From NCBI RefSeq assembly GCF_014656545.1, contig NZ_BNDS01000004.1, positions 97,245-161,244 on the forward strand: a stretch of DNA of 64,000 nucleotides, in the 5' to 3' direction. Origin of the DNA: Neobacillus kokaensis (GTDB taxonomy: Bacteria > Bacillota > Bacilli > Bacillales > Cytobacillaceae). Positions 12,219 through 21,159 of the stretch are shown in pieces. Under the pieces are notes generated by a model, which saw nothing but the letters and a program-made list of their open reading frames with translations, made no database searches and had not been told where the DNA came from. The translations under genes were made by a program, and so were the position numbers. Numbering within the stretch: position 1 is the stretch's first letter; every line of letters starts with the position of its first letter.

Positions 12219-13979
12219 TCAAGGTGTTTTTGGTATTGCCCCTAAAACAGGAGTATCCACAAATGTTACACTCTGATGGTGTTTGTGCAATTCTAATAAA
12301 ATGATTTCATTTTCACCTTCCTGTAAAAATGGTGCTGGAACATATAATGTTTGTTGCGGCCCAATTTCCCAGTAACGGCCAAGATGGTGTCCGTTTACAA
12401 AGACAACACCTTTCGTCCACTCTGACAAATCGATAAAGGTATCTGCCGCTTTATCTACTGTCAAAATTCCCTTGTGAAAATAAGGGAAATTCTCTTTTAC
12501 TTCGTCTGCTGTAAACTCCAATGAGCTTAAATCCTTTAATGGTAATGGATATACTGTCCAATCGAATAAAAATTGGTTCCCTAATCTAACTCCTTCTGTA
12601 ATGCCTTTATAATCTACCACGAAGGGGCCGTAATTGATCCTCCCCATATTCTCTACGATAATCTGAAGTTTAGATTCTTCCTCTGTGAGCTCCACCACTA
12701 ATCGGGAACAGCCGCGATTTCGCTCTACTATTCCAACGTATTCACCATTTACATAAACTTGCCCACGATCATGAATATCCTGAACGGTTAGGGCCTGCTT
12801 ACCATAAGCCCCTTTAATCGTTGTTTCATAGACAATAAATCCGTATGCCTGTCCATACTTTTCCATTGGTAACGGTGCTTCGCTTTTTTGTGGAGTAGAG
12901 ATTCGATGTAATGAATCTAGCAACCCCGCATGTTCTGTAAACTTCACTTTTCCGAATAGTCGTTTTGGAATGGGAGCAGGTAAGTTCAGCTCAGGCAGAT
13001 CAACATATTTTTCAAATACTTTCCGGACAGCATAAAATTTTTCAGTTACGTCCCCAGATTCAGTCAATAATCCATCATAATCATAGCTTGTAATGGTTGG
13101 CTGATAGTCTGTTTCATTATGGTTTGCCCCATTATAGAAGCCAAAATTCGTCCCCCCATGAGCCATATAAAAATTAACCGAACCGTTTTGCTTTAATATT
13201 TCTTCTAGTGTCTCAACAACACTTTCCGCCGATCTTGTATGGTGCTCTTCACCCCAATGATCAAACCAACCATGCCAAAATTCCATGCACATTAGAGGAG
13301 CATTCGGCTGATATTGCTTTAATTGGGCAAATGCCGATTCCGCACGGGAACCAAAATTGACAGTTTCAAAGATCCCTTCAATCATTCCGCCGGATAACAT
13401 ACTTGGTTCTGGCCCATCTGAGGTAAACAGCAGCTCATTACCGACCCGTTTTTTGATGCCATCCCGTAAATACTGCAAATACTTTTGGTCATTTCCAAAA
13501 CTTCCGTACTCATTCTCAATTTGCAAAGCAATAATAGGACCGCCATTTGAACTTAATAGGGGGCGCAGCCTTTCAAAAAGAACATCAAAATAGGCATCGA
13601 CTTTTTCTAAATATGGTTGGTTAAAGCAGCGTAATTTAATATTAGGTACAGTTAATAACCAATATGGAAAACCGCCAAATTCCCATTCGGCACAAATAAA
13701 TGGACCTGGTCTTACAATAACATGCAGTCCCACTTTTTCCGCCGTCTTAATAAATCGAACAATGTCAGCGATGCCCTCGAAAACAAACTGCCCTTCCTCC
13801 GGTTCATGCAAATTCCAGGCAACGTAAGTCTCAACTGTATTAAAACCGCATGCTTTTAATTTCAATAGCCGATCTTCCCAATACTCCGGCACAGTTCTGA
13901 AATAATGCATCGCCCCGCTCAATAAGCGGATTTCTTTTCCGTCCAATAAAAATGAATCATCATACGTTAATTGTGACAT
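12219..13979 (-). CDS. GH35 beta-galactosidase (cytoplasmic)
   Basis: 586 residues, the compact bacterial GH35 form. The TIM barrel begins LDGKEIRLLSGAMHYFR. The acid/base Glu lies in ALQIENEYGSFG (about residue 156) and the nucleophile Glu in LMCMEFWHGWFDHWG (about residue 231), followed by GGTNFGFYNGAN. Two beta-rich domains make up the C-terminal third. GH35 enzymes release terminal beta-galactose, often from beta-1,3- or beta-1,4-linked positions of glycoconjugates. No signal peptide is present. The gene follows sulfatase 1 by 42 bp in the same transcript under the LacI-type operator. This suggests that galactose is removed after desulfation (inference). Confidence 0.94.
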   Translation of the reverse strand: MSQLTYDDSFLLDGKEIRLLSGAMHYFRTVPEYWEDRLLKLKACGFNTVETYVAWNLHEPEEGQFVFEGIADIVRFIKTAEKVGLHVIVRPGPFICAEWEFGGFPYWLLTVPNIKLRCFNQPYLEKVDAYFDVLFERLRPLLSSNGGPIIALQIENEYGSFGNDQKYLQYLRDGIKKRVGNELLFTSDGPEPSMLSGGMIEGIFETVNFGSRAESAFAQLKQYQPNAPLMCMEFWHGWFDHWGEEHHTRSAESVVETLEEILKQNGSVNFYMAHGGTNFGFYNGANHNETDYQPTITSYDYDGLLTESGDVTEKFYAVRKVFEKYVDLPELNLPAPIPKRLFGKVKFTEHAGLLDSLHRISTPQKSEAPLPMEKYGQAYGFIVYETTIKGAYGKQALTVQDIHDRGQVYVNGEYVGIVERNRGCSRLVVELTEEESKLQIIVENMGRINYGPFVVDYKGITEGVRLGNQFLFDWTVYPLPLKDLSSLEFTADEVKENFPYFHKGILTVDKAADTFIDLSEWTKGVVFVNGHHLGRYWEIGPQQTLYVPAPFLQEGENEIILLELHKHHQSVTFVDTPVLGAIPKTP

Positions 13980-14021
13980 ATGTCTATTCCTCCTTAGGTG
14001 GGATATCCCGTAAATTATGTG

Positions 14022-15416
14022 TTATTCAAAATCATGAAAAGCAATTTTTCCCTTTCCAGCTGTTCCCGCCAAATTCAGCTGTCCACTTCCTGTAACTGCT
14101 TCATGGGTACCATCTTTTGCCGGGTCCACGTAACGATGAAACCACTGCTCTAACATGGCTTTCATTTCTGTACGCTGCTGATTTGCGGCGGGATCGTTTA
14201 TGAGATTAATAGTCTCATTTGGGTCATCGACTAAATAATATAATTCGTGTGGACCGTATGGATATCGGTGAATATATTTCCATTCCTTCGTCCGAATCAT
14301 ACGGACAGGACCATATTCATCATAGATAACAATATGTGACTGCCCGCTCGTTTCCCTCCCCAATAATAGCGGTAAAAAGCTTGTCCCAGGGAGCTGATTT
14401 GCTTCCGAATAGGTTAAACCGACATAATCAAGAAGGGTCGGCATAAAATCGTAACCGCTAACCAATTCGTCACAAACCTTGCCTTTCGGTATGCTTCCTG
14501 GATGCGAGAAGATTGCCGGCACTTTAACGGAGGTATCATACATGTTCTGTGGAAAGGTTCCATTTCCTTTCCCCCATATCCCATGGTGGCCGCAATTAAA
14601 GCCATTATCACTTAAAAAGCAGATCAAGGTTTGTTCGCGAATGCCCATCTGTTCCAGCTTATCTATTATTCTTCCAATATTTTGGTCCATTGCTGTAACA
14701 GCAGCAAAATAGCCTTTTAAGTTTTCTCTGCTTCCGTCCGGGGCAGCTTTAATCAAATTTGGATGTTTTGGTTCTTGAGGGCAAGTTTCAAACGGACAAT
14801 TATTATAAGAATCCACAATCTCCTGCGGATGACTGTTAATCCAAGGATCATGTGGTGCTGTATAATGTACGCTTAAGTAAAATGGCTGATTGCTGTCTTG
14901 TTTTTCCAAAAATGCTAAGGCATCATCTGTTATAACGTCGGTTAGGTAACCGCTCTCATTTACCAGCTCTCCGTTTCGGACCATCGGCGCATTATAATAA
15001 TAACCGCCTCCTGATTGATGGACAAACCAATGAGAAAAACCTTTCTGCGGTGCTAGACTATCACCTAAATGCCATTTGCCGCTGATCCCGCACACATAAC
15101 CACTTTCTGCCAGAATCTCTGTATAGGCAGTCTGCCCGCTTAAATATGCAATTCGATTGCTCCCTACATTTCCTTCGCGAATCCAGTCGTGTACACCATG
15201 CTGCGATGGAATTCTGCCAGTTAACAGGGAGGCCCTGGCCGGTGAACAGACAGGGGAGGTACAAAAAAAGTTAGAAAAACGTATCCCTTCAGATGCTAAA
15301 CGGTCTAGATTAGGTGTACGAATTTCATGATTTCCAGCACATCCAAGTGCCCATGCCCCTTGGTCATCACTTAAGAAAAAAACGATGTTCGGTTTTTTCT
15401 GTTTTCGTTGACCCAT
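14022..15416 (-). CDS. Type I sulfatase 1 (formylglycine-dependent, cytoplasmic)
   Basis: 464 residues of the alkaline-phosphatase-like sulfatase family. N-terminal metal ligands are in FFLSDDQGAW. The formylglycine signature is C57-S-P-A-R61, followed by ASLLTGRIPSQHG. The later metal/active-site segment is CFLSDNGFNCGHHGIWGKGN. It would hydrolyse a sugar sulfate ester after Cys57 is converted to formylglycine. No signal peptide is seen, so maturation and action should be cytoplasmic. No FGE or anSME maturase gene is in the window. It is the first gene of a transcript with GH35 and has a TTGACA/TAACAT promoter overlapped by a LacI-type operator. Which sulfate position it attacks is unknown. 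Confidence 0.92.
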   Translation of the reverse strand: MGQRKQKKPNIVFFLSDDQGAWALGCAGNHEIRTPNLDRLASEGIRFSNFFCTSPVCSPARASLLTGRIPSQHGVHDWIREGNVGSNRIAYLSGQTAYTEILAESGYVCGISGKWHLGDSLAPQKGFSHWFVHQSGGGYYYNAPMVRNGELVNESGYLTDVITDDALAFLEKQDSNQPFYLSVHYTAPHDPWINSHPQEIVDSYNNCPFETCPQEPKHPNLIKAAPDGSRENLKGYFAAVTAMDQNIGRIIDKLEQMGIREQTLICFLSDNGFNCGHHGIWGKGNGTFPQNMYDTSVKVPAIFSHPGSIPKGKVCDELVSGYDFMPTLLDYVGLTYSEANQLPGTSFLPLLLGRETSGQSHIVIYDEYGPVRMIRTKEWKYIHRYPYGPHELYYLVDDPNETINLINDPAANQQRTEMKAMLEQWFHRYVDPAKDGTHEAVTGSGQLNLAGTAGKGKIAFHDFE

Positions 15417-15437
15417 ATTTCATCGTGCCTCCTCATA

Positions 15438-15455
15438 ATTGTTATCGATAACAAT
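15438..15455. promoter_or_regulatory. LacI-family operator (perfect palindrome) at the sulfatase 1 promoter
   Basis: ATTGTTATCGATAACAAT is a perfect 18-bp palindrome. It begins at the -10 box of the sulfatase 1 promoter and covers the likely transcription start. The divergently encoded LacI-family protein starts 154 bp away. The central CG with symmetric arms is typical of LacI/GalR-family sites. Bound repressor should block sulfatase 1 and GH35 transcription. Confidence 0.8.
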
Positions 15456-15482
15456 GTTAAAGATTTTCAAATAGTCTGTCAA
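15454..15482 (-). promoter_or_regulatory. Sigma-A promoter of the sulfatase 1 / GH35 transcript
   Basis: On the minus strand TTGACA (15482-15477), a 17-bp spacer, then TAACAT (15459-15454). The -35 box is consensus. The operator at 15438 follows directly. Confidence 0.75.
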
Positions 15483-15522
15483 ATAATTTAATATATAATT
15501 TCATTATAAGATTGCCAACATA

Positions 15523-15538
15523 GTGTTATCGTTAACAT
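15523..15538. promoter_or_regulatory. Second LacI-type operator in the divergent region
   Basis: GTGTTATCGTTAACAT shares the TGTTATCG half and has one mismatch in symmetry. Its position, 71 bp before the regulator TTG start and 68 bp from the palindrome at 15438, suggests autoregulation and possibly looping between the two sites. Confidence 0.6.
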
Positions 15539-15608
15539 TCTAACTTGATTAATAATATGCCGCTTATTACAATAAAGAAAGAAGTATTACTGCTAGGGGG
15601 AGCTCCAA

Positions 15609-16640
15609 TTGGTAACAATTTATGATATCGCCAAAAAGGCCAACGTCTCAGCGATGACCGTTTCAAGGGTTATTAATAATTCCGATAAAATTAGCAAGCA
15701 AACACGGGAAAAAGTAGAGGCCATTATTAAAGAGTTGAATTATATCCCGAATAGCTCAGCGAGAAGCTTGATTTCTAAAAAAACGAATATTCTTTCCTTA
15801 ATGATTACCGATATTGCTAACCCTTTTTTTACAAGCGTTGCCCGCGGTGCAGAAGATAAAGCTTTGCAAATGGGATATCAGCTGCTGCTGTGTAATAGTG
15901 ATGAAAATATTGAGAAAGAATCTAAATATATCGACATGCTTATATCAACAGGGACTGATGGTGTACTAATTGCACCTGCCAGCGATTTATCTAAGAAGAA
16001 TATTCATAAACTTACAAAATATAAAATACCTTTTGTTTTGATTGACCGATACATCAGTGATTTAAAATGTGACCAAGTGCTAAGCGATAATGAAACAACT
16101 ACTCGTAAATTAATTGAGCATCTTATTGAGCTGGGGCATAAACGAATAGCCATCATCAATGGTCCGCTCGATATAGCCACATCAAGAGAGCGTCATCAAG
16201 CCTTTTGTGATACTCTTACCTTACATGGATTAGAAGTCAATAAAAATTGGATTCATCAAAGTGAATTATTCAGGGACAGCGATGTTACGGATATCGTTAG
16301 CAACCTGCTTGAGCTGCCAGCAGAAAAGCGGCCGACAGCCATTTTCGCTACAAATAATTTTTTAGGCTTAAATACTGTGAAAGCATTAAAAAAACACAAA
16401 ATAAACATCCCTGAAGATATTGCCGTTGTTTGTTATGATGGGGTGCCTAATTATACAGAAAATGAGCCTTTTTTAACAGCTGCTGAACAGCCATCCTATA
16501 ATTTCGGATATTTGGGGGCTCAAATGCTTATTGAACGGATTGAAAATACATGTCCGGAGGTACCAAGAAAAATTGTCCTCCCTGCCGAACTTTATATAAG
16601 AGAATCCTCTAATTATACGATTAAGGATTTAAAAAGGTAG
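15609..16640 (+). CDS. LacI/GalR-family transcriptional repressor (probable fucose regulon)
   Basis: 343 residues. The N-terminal LacI helix-turn-helix is TIYDIAKKANVSAMTVSRVI, with the hinge helix around SARSLISKK. The periplasmic-binding-like effector domain starts at about residue 62 (LSLMITDIANPFF) and includes the GHKRIAIINGP segment. The start is TTG, preceded by AGGGGGAG at good spacing. It is the only plus-strand gene in the first 57 kb and stands divergently from sulfatase 1, with two operators between them. A matching operator also sits at the fucose operon promoter (23515), so it probably represses both until an L-fucose-related inducer is present. The effector identity is inferred. 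Confidence 0.92.
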   Translation: MVTIYDIAKKANVSAMTVSRVINNSDKISKQTREKVEAIIKELNYIPNSSARSLISKKTNILSLMITDIANPFFTSVARGAEDKALQMGYQLLLCNSDENIEKESKYIDMLISTGTDGVLIAPASDLSKKNIHKLTKYKIPFVLIDRYISDLKCDQVLSDNETTTRKLIEHLIELGHKRIAIINGPLDIATSRERHQAFCDTLTLHGLEVNKNWIHQSELFRDSDVTDIVSNLLELPAEKRPTAIFATNNFLGLNTVKALKKHKINIPEDIAVVCYDGVPNYTENEPFLTAAEQPSYNFGYLGAQMLIERIENTCPEVPRKIVLPAELYIRESSNYTIKDLKR

Positions 16641-16663
16641 AACTTTTGAAGTTCTACCTTTTT
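16631..16663 (+). terminator. Bidirectional terminator between LacI-family gene and GH29 gene
   Basis: Perfect 15-bp arms AAAAAGGTAGAACTT (16631-16645) and AAGTTCTACCTTTTT (16649-16663) with a 3-nt loop. The left arm contains the regulator's TAG stop. It serves convergent transcripts: the regulator on plus and the fucose operon on minus. Confidence 0.9.
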
Positions 16664-16674
16664 TCAATTCTTAT

Positions 16675-17925
16675 TTATTCACCGACATGATGGAACGATA
16701 TGTTTTTAATGGCAGGAGTCCCATTACTTTCGATAATTTCAAGGATCACCCCGCGCACTTTTACAGCTGGAAACCGAACAATTGCCTTATGCCCAATATT
16801 TTTACCTTCATAGATGGTCAATAGCTGCTGGGATTTGGCCGTAATAATGCTGATCTTGAATTGTGATACACTCTCTCCCTTAGCCAAATCCTCTTGGATT
16901 ACCACATGATCAAGGAGTTGCGCTCCCTCAGGTGTGTAAATCCATTTATTACCTTCATTTTTACATTGCTCAAACGTTCCGGTTGGATGATCAAAGCGGC
17001 GGCGGATTTCTCTTCCCATGGCCAGAAGCTGCTCTGTATCCATTTGCGGCAGAACACCTTCCCGATTCGGTCCAATATTTAGAAGCAAATTGACACCGCG
17101 GCCAACAGAATGATAATAAAGCCCCATTAATTCTTCGATACTTTTTAGTGTATGTTCATCATTGTCACTATAAAACCAATTGGACCGCATCTGAACGTCA
17201 GCCTCTGCTGGAAGCCAGCGCGCATCTCCTAATTGATTTTTCTCATCAGTCAGAATCGAAATCGCTGTTGAATCAACTACATTCCAACAAGGAACTGGGG
17301 CAATTCCGTCCTCATTGCCAACCCACCTGAAATCTGGATCCCCCATGTTCAGCAGGATATTCGGCTGTAATCGCCTAATTTCTCCGATAATCCTTGGCCA
17401 GTCGTATTCATGGCCTTCTGAACCGCAGCCGTCAAGCCATAGAATATCGATTTCCCCGTAATTGGTTAACAGTTCGGTAATTTGATTTACAAAATAATCA
17501 TCATACGCCTTGGCATCTTGATTGTAGAAATCTACAGATCCGTCATATGGAGAATAATATAACCCTGGTTTAATTCCATACTTCCGGCAGGCATCGGCAA
17601 ATTCCCGAATGACATCGCCCTTTCCATTCTTCCATGATGACTCAGCAACTGAAAAACTTGTATAGGCTGAAGGCCAATTGGAAAATCCATCATGATGCTT
17701 CGCCGTAAGGACAGCATATTTCATTCCGGCTTCTTTAGCGGTTTTAATCCATTGTTCGCAATCCAGATGTTTCGGGTTGAACTCAGCTGGCAACATCGGT
17801 CTTTCATCAAAATCAACATATCCCTCATAAAATGTCCTCAAGCCAAAATGTAAAAACAGTCCGAATTCCCATTCTTGAAAGCTAAGCTGTTTTGCGGTAG
17901 GAACTATCTTATGTTTTGTTGTCAA
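16675..17925 (-). CDS. GH29 alpha-L-fucosidase (cytoplasmic)
   Basis: 416 residues, short for GH29: a catalytic barrel plus a small C-terminal beta domain. Family motifs seen are EWEFGLFLHFGLRTF, the AKHHDGFSNWPS active-site segment, and EIDILWLDGCG with the nucleophile Asp at about residue 161. It is a retaining fucosidase releasing L-fucose from alpha-linked positions. No signal peptide is seen, so it acts on imported fucosides. The start is TTG, 8 bp after GGGAGG; no ATG fits. It is the last gene of the fucose catabolic operon, which supports free L-fucose as the product entering that pathway. Confidence 0.94.
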   Translation of the reverse strand: MTTKHKIVPTAKQLSFQEWEFGLFLHFGLRTFYEGYVDFDERPMLPAEFNPKHLDCEQWIKTAKEAGMKYAVLTAKHHDGFSNWPSAYTSFSVAESSWKNGKGDVIREFADACRKYGIKPGLYYSPYDGSVDFYNQDAKAYDDYFVNQITELLTNYGEIDILWLDGCGSEGHEYDWPRIIGEIRRLQPNILLNMGDPDFRWVGNEDGIAPVPCWNVVDSTAISILTDEKNQLGDARWLPAEADVQMRSNWFYSDNDEHTLKSIEELMGLYYHSVGRGVNLLLNIGPNREGVLPQMDTEQLLAMGREIRRRFDHPTGTFEQCKNEGNKWIYTPEGAQLLDHVVIQEDLAKGESVSQFKISIITAKSQQLLTIYEGKNIGHKAIVRFPAVKVRGVILEIIESNGTPAIKNISFHHVGE

Positions 17926-17983
17926 CGCACGATCCTCCCATTTTTAAATAGATGTTAAGTACTCTACAGCTTTAAACTCCTTG

Positions 17984-18370
17984 TTAGCCTGAAACAACAA
18001 TTAAATTAGCATACGGACAGGCATCACCCGTTTTGACTACTCCTTTTGCATGAGCAGTCAATTCCTTCATTTCTTGATGACTTATTTTTTCAAACAGAAC
18101 ATGTGGATAACGTTTCTTTAATTCTTCTAATCTACCAGGACTTATATCTCCCATCTCATGAGTAACAATGATTCGATCAATCGTGATTTCTTCGGCCAAT
18201 GGTTCCAGCACCTGTAAGATTGTCGGTTGATCATAAGTATACCCAAGGTTAATCCTTGTTACATGGTTGGGAACTGGATAACCTTTATCCGCTAGGACGA
18301 GATAATCGGTATGACCGAGACTTGCAGCCAAATGGGAAAGTTCTGGATGTAGGATACCTTTTTTCTTCAT
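17984..18370 (-). CDS. RbsD/FucU-family sugar mutarotase (D-ribose pyranase-like)
   Basis: 128 residues from the ATG at 18370, which follows AAAGGCAGG; the frame is open to 18403. The sequence follows RbsD closely: LGHTDYLVLADKGYPVP at the N-terminus with the conserved GHTD His/Asp, and KTGDACPYANLIVVSG at the C-terminus. This small decameric family interconverts pyranose and furanose forms or anomers of ribose, and its FucU branch does the same for L-fucose. Its place between GH29 and the L-fucose oxidation genes suggests it supplies the fucose anomer used by the dehydrogenase (inference). An rbsD annotation would follow sequence, a fucU-like role follows context. Confidence 0.85.
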   Translation of the reverse strand: MKKKGILHPELSHLAASLGHTDYLVLADKGYPVPNHVTRINLGYTYDQPTILQVLEPLAEEITIDRIIVTHEMGDISPGRLEELKKRYPHVLFEKISHQEMKELTAHAKGVVKTGDACPYANLIVVSG

Positions 18371-18399
18371 AGGTTTCGTCCTGCCTTTACAAATGTTTT

Positions 18400-18618
18400 T
18401 CAAGATTTAGTACTGTTACCAGTTGTGTGCCCAAAATTTTGTTTATAAACTTCACCCTTTTGTTCCTGGGTAAGACGTTCTACTAAATTTCGTTCAGGGC
18501 GCTTTAAGTAAAATCTTAAGCCTGCGTCAGACTGGATCACTGTGACAAGCTCCCAGCCTTCTAAACCTAATGCAGGAATTTTCTCTTCCTCATTCGTAAA
18601 TAAATATTCCCACTTCAT
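18400..18618 (-). CDS. Small unknown protein (DUF4177-like)
   Basis: 72 residues from the ATG at 18618 (MKWEYLFTNEEEK). The segment KWEY...ALGLEGWELVTVI resembles small DUF4177-type proteins, whose function is unknown. No membrane segment or metal motif is seen. It lies inside the fucose operon between the FAH-family hydrolase and the mutarotase, so a role in fucose use or its control is possible. The start is uncertain: the frame is open to a TTG at 18642, and GAGAGGAG is 14 bp before the ATG but 8 bp before an in-frame ATT at 18624. Confidence 0.7.
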   Translation of the reverse strand: MKWEYLFTNEEEKIPALGLEGWELVTVIQSDAGLRFYLKRPERNLVERLTQEQKGEVYKQNFGHTTGNSTKS

Positions 18619-18657
18619 CGGAATAGCAGATACTCCTCTCAATTAAAGACTACGCTA

Positions 18658-19542
18658 TTAAATAAACTTATTCGTAAGTCTTCCCAATTTTTCAATCTCA
18701 ACCGTAACGACATCTCCCGGCTGGATATATACACGCTGGTCGGCAGGCAGTCCGAATACGACTCCTGCAGGTGTACCGGTCAAAATAAGGTCCCCTGGCT
18801 CGAGCGTCATATATTGTGAAATATAGCTGACGATTTCTGCACATGAGAAAATCATGTCTGATGTGTTGGAGTTCTGTCTTACTTCATCATTTACATATGT
18901 TTTCAAGTTTAGATTGTTTGGATCTTCAACTTCATCGGACGTTACTAGATATGGACCAACAGGGCTAAAGTCATCACATGTTTTGCCGAGCAGCCATTGA
19001 TGAGTCCTCATTTGCAAATCTCTTGCCGATAAATCATTTACGGTGCAATAGCCAAACACATGGGAAAGCGCTTCTTCCTTAGCCACATGCTTAGTCTTTT
19101 TGCCGATGACAATTCCTAATTCCACCTCATAGTCTAATTCATTCGTTTCCGCTGGGATGGCAATATCCTTAAGATGGCCAGTCAATGTATTATCAAACTT
19201 ATTAAATAGAATCGGAAACTCTGGATATGGGGCATTCGTTTCATCCGCATGCTTTCGATAATTAAGACCAACGCAAATGATTTTATGCGGGTGCGTGACA
19301 CATGGTCCCCATTCAAGCTCCTCTTTTTCTATCAAAACTGCCGTTTCATTTGCCACAGCCTCTTCAACCTTTTTCTTAAAATCCTCTAATTGAGCAGGGC
19401 TGAATTGGATGACCTGCATCACATCGGTAATGATTTCGTCCCACTGATTTTTCTTGGCCGTTTCTTCGATATCGTATAATCGGTTGTCGATTTCCACTGC
19501 TACTCTTTGATTCTCATTTTTTATAAAAGTTGCTAATCTCAT
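18658..19542 (-). CDS. FAH-family hydrolase, probable 2,4-diketo-3-deoxy-L-fuconate hydrolase
   Basis: 294 residues of the fumarylacetoacetate hydrolase family. The catalytic domain begins at about residue 85 (HKIICVGLNYRKHADE). The metal-binding acidic residues lie in ETNELDYEVELGIVIGKK and YCTVNDLSARDLQMR, and LILTGTPAGV is the conserved loop. In the nonphosphorylating L-fucose/L-rhamnose routes a member of this family cleaves the 2,4-diketo-3-deoxy acid to pyruvate and L-lactate. The neighbouring SDR genes make that the likely role. Cytoplasmic. The ATG follows AAAGGAG. It could also act on the L-rhamnose-derived analogue. Confidence 0.88.
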   Translation of the reverse strand: MRLATFIKNENQRVAVEIDNRLYDIEETAKKNQWDEIITDVMQVIQFSPAQLEDFKKKVEEAVANETAVLIEKEELEWGPCVTHPHKIICVGLNYRKHADETNAPYPEFPILFNKFDNTLTGHLKDIAIPAETNELDYEVELGIVIGKKTKHVAKEEALSHVFGYCTVNDLSARDLQMRTHQWLLGKTCDDFSPVGPYLVTSDEVEDPNNLNLKTYVNDEVRQNSNTSDMIFSCAEIVSYISQYMTLEPGDLILTGTPAGVVFGLPADQRVYIQPGDVVTVEIEKLGRLTNKFI

Positions 19543-19555
19543 TTTCTATTCTCCT

Positions 19556-20329
19556 TTATGCATTCTTTCCAAAAACAACGCCGCCGTCAATATAAAGAGG
19601 AGACCCCATCATAAAGGAAGACTCATCTGATGCAAGGAATAGCGCCGCTTTGGCAACGTCCTCTGGTCTTCCGAGATCACCGCTTAATTGGCGTTTCTTA
19701 ATCCCTTCGATTGCAACTTCCGGATCATCATAGGAAGTTTTTAAATAATTTTCCACAAACGGGGATAAGATTGTACCTGGCAAGAGGGCGTTTACGCGAA
19801 TATTATACGGCGCATAATCCACCTGCATTGCTTTCGTTAAAGCAAGGACTGCTCCCTTCGTTGCCGAGTAAGCCGCTCGCTTTGCCAGCCCCATTTCCGC
19901 TGCACACGACGACATATTAATGATGACTCCGGATTTTTGCTCCATCATGAAAGGAAGTGCGTATTTCGAAGGCAAATAAACACCCTTAACATTCACACTC
20001 ATGATCCGGTCCCATACATCCGGCTCTACCTCATCCAATCGGCCGACATTGCTGATTCCTGCATTGTTAAATAATATATCAATTTTTTTGTACGACTCGA
20101 TAATTTGCTTGATTGTCGCTTCCACCGCTTCCGGGTTTGCGACATCGACCTCGAAAAAGGCTGCTTTTCCGCCATCTGCTTTAATTTCAGAGACGGTTTC
20201 TTGGCCATTTTCACGGTTAATATCAGTGATAATCACAAAGGCTCCTTCTTTTGCGAATAATTTCGCTGTTGCCTTGCCTATCCCGCTTCCGGCTCCAGTG
20301 ATTACGGCTATTTTATCAAGCAGTCTCAT
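19556..20329 (-). CDS. SDR oxidoreductase, probable 2-keto-3-deoxy-L-fuconate dehydrogenase
   Basis: 257 residues, a classical short-chain dehydrogenase. It has the cofactor motif TGAGSGIG, with Asp at the end of the second strand (VIITDINREN) favouring NAD, then NNAG, a Ser in the SSCAAE region, and the catalytic YSATK. Start and stop overlap the next gene by 4 bp, so translation is coupled. The closest known roles in this context are oxidation of 2-keto-3-deoxy-L-fuconate or of L-fucose. The first is preferred because the FAH-type hydrolase that uses its product is immediately downstream. Substrate assignment between the two SDRs is inference. Confidence 0.85.
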   Translation of the reverse strand: MRLLDKIAVITGAGSGIGKATAKLFAKEGAFVIITDINRENGQETVSEIKADGGKAAFFEVDVANPEAVEATIKQIIESYKKIDILFNNAGISNVGRLDEVEPDVWDRIMSVNVKGVYLPSKYALPFMMEQKSGVIINMSSCAAEMGLAKRAAYSATKGAVLALTKAMQVDYAPYNIRVNALLPGTILSPFVENYLKTSYDDPEVAIEGIKKRQLSGDLGRPEDVAKAALFLASDESSFMMGSPLYIDGGVVFGKNA

Positions 20330-21135
20330 ACAATTGCCCCCCTGTCCATATGGTCTTCAGGCTGAGCTGCTTTGACCGTTAATCCCCCATCTACCATTAA
20401 GAGATGGCCATTGATTTGCATGGCTTCATCTGATGCTAAAAAGACAACCGCATCGCCAATTTGCTTTTCTGTACCGAGCCTCTTCATTGGATTCGCTTCA
20501 ATCTCTTTTGCTAGAATTTCAGGATTCTCCAGGTACTCTTTACACATATCCGTCGCCACTGTGCTCGGCCCTACAGCATTTACATTAATATTATATTTAC
20601 CTAGTTCAATCGCCAGCGCCTTGGTTAATTGGGCCGCTGCTGCTTTGGATGAAATATAATGCGGAATCACCGGGCTTGTCACAAGCAGGCTTGCAGTAGA
20701 GGTAATATTAATGATTTTTCCATATTTGTTGGCAATCATTTTCGGTGCCACTCGCTGCGATGTTAAAAAAATCGATTTAACATTCGTCTGATAGGTTTCA
20801 TCCCATGTTTCTTCAGACAGACTTAAAAAAGGTTCGAACGGGGCAATCCCCGCATTATTTACTAGGATGTCAACCGGTCCAAGCTCTCGTTCCACTTCAT
20901 CAATCATATGGTCGACTTCCGCTTTTATTCCCACGTTCGCCTTGATCACCATCGCTCTAACCGAAAACTGTTCTTCTACTTGTTCCTTTAATGCATAAGC
21001 TTTTTCATATGAACCAGCCGATGCATAGTTAATCGCTACATTTGCGCCTTCTTCCGCCAACCTTTTCACAATGGCAGCGCCAATTCCCCGGCTGCCGCCT
21101 GTAATAAGCGCGGTACGATTTAGAAATTTACTCAT
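20326..21135 (-). CDS. SDR oxidoreductase, probable L-fucose dehydrogenase
   Basis: 269 residues, a classical SDR with TGGSRGIG, NNAG, Ser in ITSTASLL and catalytic YISSK. Arg in TGGSRGIG together with the second-strand residues could allow NADP; cofactor use is not certain. The ATG at 21135 is 9 bp from GGAG; the ATG at 21141 is too close to it. In nonphosphorylating fucose pathways an SDR of this kind oxidises L-fucose to L-fucono-lactone, the substrate of the lactonase encoded at the head of the operon. It is paired by a 4-bp overlap with the second SDR. Confidence 0.84.
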   Translation of the reverse strand: MSKFLNRTALITGGSRGIGAAIVKRLAEEGANVAINYASAGSYEKAYALKEQVEEQFSVRAMVIKANVGIKAEVDHMIDEVERELGPVDILVNNAGIAPFEPFLSLSEETWDETYQTNVKSIFLTSQRVAPKMIANKYGKIINITSTASLLVTSPVIPHYISSKAAAAQLTKALAIELGKYNINVNAVGPSTVATDMCKEYLENPEILAKEIEANPMKRLGTEKQIGDAVVFLASDEAMQINGHLLMVDGGLTVKAAQPEDHMDRGAIV

Positions 21136-21159
21136 TTCCATATACTCCCTCTCTTTGTT

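Noticed and set aside
15417..15608. Riboswitch or T-box in the divergent leader
   Set aside because: The symmetric elements are explained by two LacI-type operators. No T-box motif or terminator/antiterminator pair was found.
18400..18403. Four-base overlap of the small protein gene and the mutarotase gene
   Set aside because: It only arises if the mutarotase starts at 18403. The ATG at 18370 with AAAGGCAGG ahead and the family's usual N-terminus is better supported.
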